Of a stretch of 64,000 nucleotides of DNA, positions 42,484-49,221 are shown piece by piece (the first letter of the stretch is position 1; each line of letters starts with the position of its first letter). This DNA is from Thiodiazotropha sp037384425 (GTDB taxonomy: Bacteria > Pseudomonadota > Gammaproteobacteria > Chromatiales > Chromatiaceae): assembly GCA_037384425.1 (NCBI GenBank), contig JARROA010000004.1, positions 62,001 through 126,000 on the forward strand. The letters are read 5' to 3'. The translations under genes were made by a program, and so were the position numbers. The notes under the pieces are model-generated. The model had not been told where the DNA came from and did not search any database. It worked only from the letters and a program-made list of their open reading frames with translations.

Positions 42484-42958
42484 TCCGCAGATGAACGTGA
42501 ATGATTACAAGCTGTTCGCTGCGCTCACGGGTTTTTGATTCCCCCTCTCCCTGACCCTCTCCCGCAAGGGGAGAGGGGACGCCTGGATCAAGCGTCGGAG
42601 CGAGCAACCGGCTTGATTCCACGATCCGACAGGAAGCATTCGATGCGCTCGAAAAGCACTTCCCCTCTCCCCCTCGCGGGAGAGGGCCAGGGAGAGGGGG
42701 GACCAATACTCATGAGCACAGCGAACTCATCCACTCAAAACCAAAAACTCAACACTCAAAACTGCTGTCAGTTACTGATCCTTTGGCTGAGTGAGGTAAG
42801 TCATCAGTTATGTTTATAAAAACACATAAGACGATGTGTATGTCCCACCGGCTCACTCCCGCACAAGATGTGAATGTCGGAAAAAGCTTACATCGACACT
42901 CCGAATCCATGAGCCACAGACGAATAATTTGCGTTCATTAGCGTTCATTTGCGGATAA
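42484..42958. repeat. nested dispersed repeats filling the cbbM-cbbQ2 gap
   Basis: The gap is bounded by TCCGCAGATGAACG-type sequence at 42484-42505 and its inverted relatives (GCGTTCATTTGCGGA) at 42929-42956, the same family that flanks the repeat between cbbQ2 and cbbO2. Inside lie a REP-like inverted pair (42541-42702) and a CTCAAAAC-type stretch at 42733-42764 like that after cbbS. No gene is supported in this 580-base gap; the cbbQ2 promoter, if any, must be in or after these repeats. Confidence 0.75.
42541..42702. repeat. REP-like CCCTCTCCC inverted repeat pair
   Basis: A 40-base unit at 42541-42580 is itself palindromic (CCCTCTCCC..GGGGAGAGGG) and recurs in inverted orientation at 42660-42702 with only a few differences. 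The pair, separated by about 80 bases, has the organisation of bipartite REP elements. Similar CCCTCTCCC palindromes are widespread in proteobacterial genomes. Confidence 0.85.
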
Positions 42959-43001
42959 TATGACATATGAATAAATCATTAATTGCCAATCCGGAGTCAT
43001 C

Positions 43002-43808
43002 ATGAGCGCTGAGATCGAGCAATATCAGATCCAAAATGAGCCCTTTTACCAGCCGCAGGAAGACGAGATCGAACTCTACGAAGCGGCCTATGCCGAGCGC
43101 TTGCCGGTGATGATCAAAGGCCCCACCGGATGCGGCAAATCCCGTTTTGTCGAATACATGGCCTGGCGCCTGGGCAAGCCCCTGATCACGGTCGCCTGCA
43201 ACGAGGACATGACCGCCTCCGACCTGGTCGGGCGCTATCTGCTGGACAGCGAGGGCACCCGCTGGCTCGACGGTCCGCTCACCACCGCCGCGCGCATCGG
43301 CGCCATCTGCTACCTGGACGAGGTGGTCGAGGCACGCCAGGACACCACCGTGGTCATTCACCCGCTGACCGACCACCGCCGCACCCTGCCGCTGGACAAG
43401 AAGGGGGAGGTGGTCAGTGCGCACGACGACTTCCAGCTAGTGATCTCCTACAACCCGGGTTACCAGAGCCTGATGAAGGACCTCAAGCAGTCGACCAAGC
43501 AGCGCTTCTCCGCCCTCGACTTCGACTATGCCCCGGCCGCATTGGAGAGTTCGATCATCGCCCGCGAGACCGGCGTCGATGAAGAGAACGCCACACGTCT
43601 GGTCAAGATCGGCGAGACCGCGCGCAACCTCAAAGGGCATGGCCTCGACGAAGGCATCTCCACCCGTCTGCTGGTCTATGCCGCCCGCCTGATCAATCGC
43701 GGCATCAGACCAACCGCCGCCTGCCGCATGGCCTTGGTGCGACCGATCACGGACGACCGGGACATCGTCGCCACCCTGGATCACGCCATCGAGGCGGTGT
43801 TCGGTTAG
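43002..43808 (+). CDS. cbbQ2: RuBisCO activase AAA+ subunit CbbQ (form II-associated)
   Basis: Second MoxR-type CbbQ, 268 residues, same length as the first and similar along its whole length. Walker A GPTGCGKS and Walker B ICYLDEVVEARQDTT are identical in the two copies; differences concentrate at the N-terminus (IEQYQIQNEPFYQPQEDEIE) and in the last 80 residues. By position after cbbM it should serve form II RuBisCO, as the Q2O2 pair does in A. ferrooxidans. A CCGGAG ribosome site precedes the ATG. Confidence 0.95.
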   Translation: MSAEIEQYQIQNEPFYQPQEDEIELYEAAYAERLPVMIKGPTGCGKSRFVEYMAWRLGKPLITVACNEDMTASDLVGRYLLDSEGTRWLDGPLTTAARIGAICYLDEVVEARQDTTVVIHPLTDHRRTLPLDKKGEVVSAHDDFQLVISYNPGYQSLMKDLKQSTKQRFSALDFDYAPAALESSIIARETGVDEENATRLVKIGETARNLKGHGLDEGISTRLLVYAARLINRGIRPTAACRMALVRPITDDRDIVATLDHAIEAVFG

Positions 43809-43819
43809 GCTTTTTGTAG

Positions 43820-43994
43820 AAGTCCGCAAATGAACGCGAATAAACGCAAATGAATTTCAGGTCGAGGTTTCAGCCAAGCGTAGGGTGCGGCTTGCCGCAC
43901 CGTATTTCTCCGCATCAGACACTCGGTGCGGCAAGCCGCACCCTACGAATGAATTCCCATTTGCGTTCATCTGCGTTCAGTTGCGGACTTTTTA
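43820..43994. repeat. 175-bp composite inverted repeat between cbbQ2 and cbbO2
   Basis: Outer arms: AAGTCCGCAAATGAACGC (from 43822) and its inverted partner ending GTTGCGGACTTTT (to about 43994). Inner arms: GCGTAGGGTGCGGCTTGCCG (43879 on) and its inverse (to 43948), each also palindromic. The whole gap could fold into one long stem. The inner TAGGGTGCGG...CCGCACCCTA unit is a common gammaproteobacterial dispersed repeat; the outer CGCAAATGAACGC family also bounds the cbbM-cbbQ2 gap. Confidence 0.88.
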
Positions 43995-44009
43995 TCTAGT
44001 GATTACCTG

Positions 44010-46244
44010 ATGATGTCGGACAGAGAACGTCTCAACTGCGGCTTCCCGGAGATCGACCCGATCTTCGAGGATGTGATGGCCAATGCCCATCGCCACTTGA
44101 GCGAACCCGGGATCGAGACCTACCTCGACGGCGCCTCCCTCACCTGCAAGATCGGCCGCGGGGTGGAGCCGGTGATTGTGTTTCTGGAGGAGGTGCCGGA
44201 GATCGCCGGCCGCGCCGGTGAAGCCATCATTCCGTTGATCTCGCAGACTGTGTGGAAGCTTTCGCGCAGCCCCAATGGCAAGGCGATCCTGCCCTTCCTG
44301 CAGATGCTGCCGGAGGCGAGCCGCCGCCTCGGCAGCGAAACCCTGCTGACCCGTTTCATCGAACTGCTGCTGGACATGGCCGAACGCACCACCGGCTCGA
44401 TCCACGGTTTCCACACCACCATCCCCAGCCCCGGCCTGCCCGATCTGCTGAAGAAACTGCCCTACCTGTTGAACCAGCTCTCCTGCGAGGGACTGCGCAA
44501 CTGGATCGACTACGGGGTGCGTAACTACGCCACCCATCCCCAGCGCCAGATCGACTACTTCAGCCTGCAGTCGGCCGATAGCCGTGCCATCCTGCAGCGC
44601 GAACGCCACGGTACCCTGTTCGCCGACCACGAGCGCCAGCTCGACCTCTATATGAAGTCGCTGTGGCGCAACAAGGCCCACTTCGTGCCCTACTCCGAGG
44701 GTTTCGACGAGCTGCGCAAACCCATGCCCTACTACGACTCGCTGGGTATCCGCGTGCCCGATGTCTACGACGACAGCCAGGGCGTCACCGGCATCGACCG
44801 CTACCGCGCCCTGCTGGCCCATGTGGCGGGCCACCAGCGCTGGTCTACCCAGGTGGTGGCGGACAACTACAGCCCCTTCCAGCGGGTCGCCATCGAGACC
44901 TTCGAGGACGCCCGTGTCGACCGCCTGGCGATGCGGGAGTACCCCGGCCTGCGCAAGCTCTTCCTCGCCCTGCATCCCGCCCCCGGCGAAGACGACTGCG
45001 ATCCGGAGCGGGAGTCCTGCATCCGTCATCGGCTGGCCATGTTCTCCCATGCCGCACTCAACCCGGAGCACGGCTACCGCAATCCCGATCTGCTGGAATT
45101 CGTGCAGCGCTTCCACGCGCTGGTCGACAGCGGCGAATCGGACACCAGCCAGGTCGCCGGCCTCGCCATCTCCTACATCGCCCGTACCCGGCGCCAGGCC
45201 GATCTGGCCGCCAACGTCTACTTCGCCGATACCGAGGTGGGCTACCGTGACGACAACCGCCACCTCTGGATCTATATCGAAGAGGGGGACGAAGAGGAGA
45301 TGTTCGACGCGGAGCAGAAACGCAAGCACAGCGAGGAGGAGGTCGAGGGACTGCCGCCGCGCCACTATCCGGAGTGGGACTACAAGAGCAGGACCTACAA
45401 CCCCGACTGGGTCAGCCTCTACGAAAGCCTCCACCCCTCCGGCAACGGCGCGGAGATCGATGCCCTGCTGGCCAAGCACCAGGCTCTGGCCAAGCAACTG
45501 AAGCGGCTGCTCGATCTGCTCAAGCCCCAGCAATACGTCCGTGTGCGCTATCAGGAAGAGGGCAGCGAACTGGATCTGGACGTGGCGATCCGCTCACTCA
45601 TCGAGTACAAGAGCGGCGCCCAACCCGATCCCCGCATCAACATGAGCCACCGCAGTGACGGTCGCGATATTGCGGTGATGCTGTTGATGGATCTCTCCGA
45701 ATCGGTGGATCAGATCCCCGAGGGGTGCCAACAGAGCATCCTGCAGCTAAGCCAGGAAGCGGTCTCCCTGCTCGGCTGGGCCATCGAGCAGCTGGGCGAC
45801 AGCTTCGCTATTGCCGGCTTCTCCTCCAATACCCGTCACGAGGTGCGCTATCAGCACATCAAAGGCTACGGCGAGCGCTGGAACGATGAGGTCAAGGGAC
45901 GCCTGGCCGCCCTGCAGGCGGGTTGGTCGACGCGCATGGGCGCAGCCATCCGCCACGCCAACCACTACCTGAGTGCGCGCCAGGCGGACAAGAAGCTGCT
46001 GCTGATCCTCACCGACGGCGAGCCGTCGGATATCGACGTCCATGACGACCGCCTGCTCATCGAGGACAGCCGCAAGGCGGTGCAGGAGGCCGATCAGGAG
46101 GGCATCTACACCTACTGCATCAACCTCGATCCCCACGCCGACAGCTACGTGCGCGACATCTTCGGCAATCATTACACGGTGATCGACCGGGTGGAACGGC
46201 TGCCGGAACAGCTGCCGCGGTTGTTCATGGCGCTGACGAAATAG
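44010..46244 (+). CDS. cbbO2: RuBisCO activase adaptor CbbO (form II-associated)
   Basis: Second CbbO, 744 residues. N-terminal helical part, then a C-terminal VWA domain (about 550-744) with intact MIDAS D561-L-S563-E-S565 in LLMDLSESVDQIPE, STRMGAAIRHANHY and ILTDGEPSDIDVHD. Shared blocks with CbbO1 include FEDARV.... YPGLRKL and HYPEWDY. It is about 50 residues shorter than CbbO1 and differs in the middle, which probably sets RuBisCO specificity. It ends 22 bases before a convergent gene. Confidence 0.95.
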   Translation: MMSDRERLNCGFPEIDPIFEDVMANAHRHLSEPGIETYLDGASLTCKIGRGVEPVIVFLEEVPEIAGRAGEAIIPLISQTVWKLSRSPNGKAILPFLQMLPEASRRLGSETLLTRFIELLLDMAERTTGSIHGFHTTIPSPGLPDLLKKLPYLLNQLSCEGLRNWIDYGVRNYATHPQRQIDYFSLQSADSRAILQRERHGTLFADHERQLDLYMKSLWRNKAHFVPYSEGFDELRKPMPYYDSLGIRVPDVYDDSQGVTGIDRYRALLAHVAGHQRWSTQVVADNYSPFQRVAIETFEDARVDRLAMREYPGLRKLFLALHPAPGEDDCDPERESCIRHRLAMFSHAALNPEHGYRNPDLLEFVQRFHALVDSGESDTSQVAGLAISYIARTRRQADLAANVYFADTEVGYRDDNRHLWIYIEEGDEEEMFDAEQKRKHSEEEVEGLPPRHYPEWDYKSRTYNPDWVSLYESLHPSGNGAEIDALLAKHQALAKQLKRLLDLLKPQQYVRVRYQEEGSELDLDVAIRSLIEYKSGAQPDPRINMSHRSDGRDIAVMLLMDLSESVDQIPEGCQQSILQLSQEAVSLLGWAIEQLGDSFAIAGFSSNTRHEVRYQHIKGYGERWNDEVKGRLAALQAGWSTRMGAAIRHANHYLSARQADKKLLLILTDGEPSDIDVHDDRLLIEDSRKAVQEADQEGIYTYCINLDPHADSYVRDIFGNHYTVIDRVERLPEQLPRLFMALTK

Positions 46245-46266
46245 AAGTTTGAATTATTAAGCCCAA

Positions 46267-46716
46267 TCAGGCCGCATAACGCGCCTTTGCCTCCTGCGCC
46301 TCCTTCGCCTGCTTGGCGGAGTAGGCCTTGCCCGACCAGAGCATCTCGTAGGCGATCTCCTCGTTGCCGTTCTCGCACAGCTCCAGCACCCGCTTGAACA
46401 GAGGCTGGAAGGTCTTGCTGCGATGGGACTGTTCGTGGTCTTCGAAGCTGTTCCAGAAGGTGACGATTAGCGCCTCCTTGTCGGCTAGATCGCTGTCGAC
46501 CGCCTGACCGATGGTGGAGCCTTCGTTGGAGATCAGGCCGCTGTTCAAGGCCACGAAACCGCCGACGAAGCCAGTCTCCGAATGGTAGGTCTTGACGTTC
46601 TCACAGAGTTCGGCCACCCGTTCCTGCAGGTCGTCGACACTGTACTCAGGTTTCAGGATCACGCGATTGACCGTGACCACGCCATTGTAGGGGAAGTTTG
46701 CGATAAGACCGTTCAT
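46267..46716 (-). CDS. antibiotic biosynthesis monooxygenase-like (ABM, dimeric alpha/beta barrel) protein
   Basis: Protein of 149 residues. Strand-helix pattern VVTVNRVILKPEYSVDDLQE, helix to NVKTYHSETGFVGGFVALNS, then KEALIVTFWNSFEDHEQSHR and a long C-terminal helical region fit an ABM/heme-degrading-type ferredoxin-like barrel. The WNSFEDHEQSHRSKTF stretch is the usual W-x-S-x-E-D-H pattern of this superfamily. Enzymatic activity cannot be inferred. It is convergent with cbbO2 and has its own good ribosome site (CCAGGAGTAAGG). Members lie near carbon-fixation genes in some autotrophs, but I cannot verify this here. Confidence 0.65.
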   Translation of the reverse strand: MNGLIANFPYNGVVTVNRVILKPEYSVDDLQERVAELCENVKTYHSETGFVGGFVALNSGLISNEGSTIGQAVDSDLADKEALIVTFWNSFEDHEQSHRSKTFQPLFKRVLELCENGNEEIAYEMLWSGKAYSAKQAKEAQEAKARYAA

Positions 46717-46836
46717 TACCTTACTCCTGGTAAATCAGTTAATTCGAATATTCTGACTAATTTACTCAGGAATGGTTCTGATACCTAAACCGCCTTCATC
46801 CAGTCGGATTTTGAGGTTTTTGCTATGGCAGTTCGG

Positions 46837-47298
46837 TCAATTTTTGGACGTTCGAAACGGCAGTATACGCCCCTCGCCGCCAGCATCTTCAGCCCCCGCC
46901 AGTTTCTCCACAAGGCGTTCCAGAGCTGGCGGGAACTCGCTCATTATCCGCCGATGAAGGGCTCTCACATCCTCTCTGTAGTGGACCAGCGTGATCGGAA
47001 CCGGCTCGTTGATAGAAGCCCTTGGCTCATCCGCGGCAAATTGCCAGGCGAGCACGATCAGGCGACCGCCTTCCCCGTCCTGTACCGCGTAACCCCCCTG
47101 ATGATCGACAAAGATGATCTCCCGGCGATCCACAATGGCAAGAAACTGCATCGAACGGATCGGCACGAACAGATGGGGCAACTCGGATCGTGCATGCAGC
47201 AGCCTGCAGCGGTTATAGAGCGGCGCGGGAATGGTCAGGACTTCCCGTTCGAGTTCTGCCGGGCGAAAGAAGGTCTCTTGAATGAATCTTCTGCTCAA
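46837..47298 (-). CDS. protein of unknown function; 5' end altered by a MITE-like repeat
   Basis: Predicted protein of about 153 residues (from a TTG at 47298; an in-frame ATG at 47349 lies inside the adjacent repeat). Coding character on this strand is better than in the overlapping plus-strand frame: strands FLAIVDRREIIFVDHQGGYA and GRLIVLAWQFAADEPRASI, helix HRRIMSEFPPALERLVEKLA. I recognise no family. No ribosome site is clear at TTG, so the element at 47317-47459 may have separated it from its original start and from the upstream gene at 47458-47763, with which it was probably an operon. Confidence in being a gene is moderate. Confidence 0.55.
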   Translation of the reverse strand: MSRRFIQETFFRPAELEREVLTIPAPLYNRCRLLHARSELPHLFVPIRSMQFLAIVDRREIIFVDHQGGYAVQDGEGGRLIVLAWQFAADEPRASINEPVPITLVHYREDVRALHRRIMSEFPPALERLVEKLAGAEDAGGEGRILPFRTSKN

Positions 47299-47316
47299 GG
47301 CTGGATCCAGTCCCTG

Positions 47317-47459
47317 ACAGGTTGTTGGAAAACCCTCGAGCGGCGCCATACGACGTTGAAAACGGGCTGAAAACGCCCCTGCTCGATCCAGTACACGGCG
47401 CTCTTTCGCTTCTGCCCGCCTGGCGCGGCATCCGCCAGAGACTTTTTCAACAGCCTGCT
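47317..47459. mobile_element. MITE-like element with imperfect terminal inverted repeats
   Basis: About 143 bases. The left end ACAGGTTGTTGGAAAACCCT and the reverse complement of the right end (AGCAGGCTGTTGAAAAAGTC) match at most positions. Its right edge supplies the TAG stop of the upstream minus-strand gene. GCAGGCTGTTGAAAAA-type ends are common on short non-autonomous repeats in gammaproteobacteria. AGTCC occurs just outside both ends (47309-47313, 47460-47464) but the arms then start two bases apart, so it is not a clean target duplication. No transposase is present. Confidence 0.6.
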
Positions 47460-47763
47460 AGTCCTCATCTTCAAGCTCCGGATCCCAACCCAGGGATCTG
47501 GCCCGCTCAACGGCCTCTTTGTAGATCCGCTGATGGCGCTCCAATAACTCTGGCGGCAATGAAGACACCCGGTAGCCGTATTTTTCCCACTCACGGGAGA
47601 CCTGCTCGTAGAGACTGTCGATACCCTGCACGGTCCACCCCACGCAGGTCTCTGTCTCCGGAATCAGCCCGAACAGCCAGGCGTCGCGGATGATGTTGCC
47701 GGTGGGGTTCATCGCCCCGTGGGGATCCTTGTCGATACCGGGGTAGCGTTTCTGATTGTTCAT
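47458..47763 (-). CDS. small protein of unknown function
   Basis: Protein of 101 residues from the ATG at 47763 (MNNQKRYPGIDKDPHGAMNP). It is hydrophilic with Trp and Tyr spread through (IIRDAWLFGLIPETETCVGW, LYEQVSREWEKYGYRVSSLP) and a Glu/Arg-rich helical end. No family is recognised, but the compositional evenness and coding pattern look real. Its TAG stop coincides with the edge of a MITE-like element, so the protein may once have been longer or the stop may be borrowed. The in-frame start at 47841 would add 26 residues; no strong ribosome site decides. Confidence 0.6.
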   Translation of the reverse strand: MNNQKRYPGIDKDPHGAMNPTGNIIRDAWLFGLIPETETCVGWTVQGIDSLYEQVSREWEKYGYRVSSLPPELLERHQRIYKEAVERARSLGWDPELEDED

Positions 47764-47968
47764 TGGATCAATCTGCAACCGTTGAGAGAGTACCTGAATT
47801 GTAACCACAGCGCCCATGCCGGGGACATACCCCGCCACCAAATCTCCCCAGGTGGCTCAGGGTCTAGTTTCAGCATAGCTGAGAATTGCGGTTATCCACA
47901 CATGAATCAGGGTTGGCCCAGAACAACAATGGTCTGGAAAGAGTTCTCCCGGACCGATACGATGCATG

Positions 47969-47974
47969 TATAAT
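47969..47974 (+). promoter_or_regulatory. TATAAT -10 element upstream of DAHP synthase
   Basis: A perfect TATAAT preceded by TG lies 35 bases upstream of the DAHP synthase start. The best -35 match, TTCTCC at 47944-47949, is poor with a 19-base spacer, so recognition may rely on the -10 region. No TyrR or TrpR operator is evident. Confidence 0.4.
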
Positions 47975-48008
47975 TTACTGTTTTTAAGCCACGTATCCGT
48001 CTCCAAGC

Positions 48009-49073
48009 ATGAAACAGACAGACGACCTCCGAATCAAGGCCATCAAAGAACTGAGCCCGCCGGCACAGGTACACAAAGAGCTGCCGATTACCGATCAAGC
48101 CGCCACCACCGTTTACGAAGCCCGGCAGGCCATCCATCGTATTCTGCAGGATGAGGATGACCGTCTGCTGGTGATCATCGGACCTTGCTCGGTACACGAC
48201 CCCGAAGCCGCTCTGGACTACGCCAAACGCCTGCTGCCGGTGCGTGAACGGCTAAAAGACGACCTCGAAATCGTGATGCGGGTCTACTTCGAAAAGCCGC
48301 GCACCACTGTGGGTTGGAAGGGGCTGATCAACGACCCCACCCTGGACGATCGTTTTGAAATCAACACCGGACTTCGCCTGGCCCGCAAGCTGCTGCTCGA
48401 CATCAACAACCTGGGCCTGCCCGCCGGCACCGAATACCTCGATCTGATCAGTCCCCAGTACATCGCCGATCTGATCAGCTGGGGCGCCATCGGCGCCCGC
48501 ACCACCGAGAGCCAGGCTCATCGCGAGCTGGCCTCCGGCCTCTCCTGTCCGGTCGGTTTCAAGAACGCCACCAACGGCAGTATGCGCGTGGCCCTTGATG
48601 CTATCCGCTCCTCTTCGCGGCCACACCATTTCCTCTCGGTGACGAAAGAGGGACGTTCCGCCATCTTCTCCACCCACGGGAACGAAGACTGCCATGTCAT
48701 TCTGCGTGGCGGCACACGACCCAATTACGACTCCGAGAGTATCAACATCGCCGCCGAGGAGATGGAGAGCAACGGACTCACACCGCGGCTGATGGTCGAC
48801 TTCAGCCACGCCAACAGCCGCAAGCAACACCCAAGGCAGCTGCTGGTCGGGCGCGACGTTGCCAGCCAGATCGCACGCGGTGATGAACGCATCATGGGCG
48901 CCATGATCGAGAGTTTCATCACCGCCGGGCGTCAGGACCGGATTGAGGGTAAGCCCCTCACCTATGGTCAAAGCATCACCGATGCATGTATCAGCTGGGA
49001 TGACAGTGTCCCATTGCTGGAAGATCTGGCGGAAGCCATCAGACTGCGCAGGCGATCGGTCAAAGCCGCCTGA
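48009..49073 (+). CDS. 3-deoxy-7-phosphoheptulonate synthase, class I
   Basis: DAHP synthase of 354 residues, condensing phosphoenolpyruvate and erythrose 4-phosphate in the first step of the shikimate pathway. Type I-alpha features: LLVIIGPCSVHDPEAALDYA, RVYFEKPRTTVGWKGLINDP, LPAGTEYLDLISPQYIADLI, GARTTESQAHRELASGLSCP, GFKNATNGSMRVALDAI and DFSHANSRKQ. Length matches AroF/AroG/AroH. Which aromatic amino acid inhibits it cannot be decided by eye, so no symbol is given. It is transcribed alone. Confidence 0.95.
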   Translation: MKQTDDLRIKAIKELSPPAQVHKELPITDQAATTVYEARQAIHRILQDEDDRLLVIIGPCSVHDPEAALDYAKRLLPVRERLKDDLEIVMRVYFEKPRTTVGWKGLINDPTLDDRFEINTGLRLARKLLLDINNLGLPAGTEYLDLISPQYIADLISWGAIGARTTESQAHRELASGLSCPVGFKNATNGSMRVALDAIRSSSRPHHFLSVTKEGRSAIFSTHGNEDCHVILRGGTRPNYDSESINIAAEEMESNGLTPRLMVDFSHANSRKQHPRQLLVGRDVASQIARGDERIMGAMIESFITAGRQDRIEGKPLTYGQSITDACISWDDSVPLLEDLAEAIRLRRRSVKAA

Positions 49074-49221
49074 GATTAGCCAGAAGCTGGAGCGAAGCCA
49101 CGCAACGAACCTCCACCATGAACTATCCTGATAGGCAGGACAACGTACATGTTTCAGGTTTCGTCGTGGTCACGAAGGACCGCGAGAAAAACACAATAAA
49201 TCAAACCCAGGATGAAGCAGA

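Noticed and set aside
35372..46244. Carboxysome operon
   Set aside because: No csoS2, shell protein, carbonic anhydrase or bacterioferritin-like gene follows cbbLS; cbbQO follows instead.
46825..47370. Plus-strand frame overlapping the hypothetical at 46837-47298
   Set aside because: The minus strand gives a more protein-like sequence with alternating strands and helices; the plus frame also runs into the MITE-like repeat.
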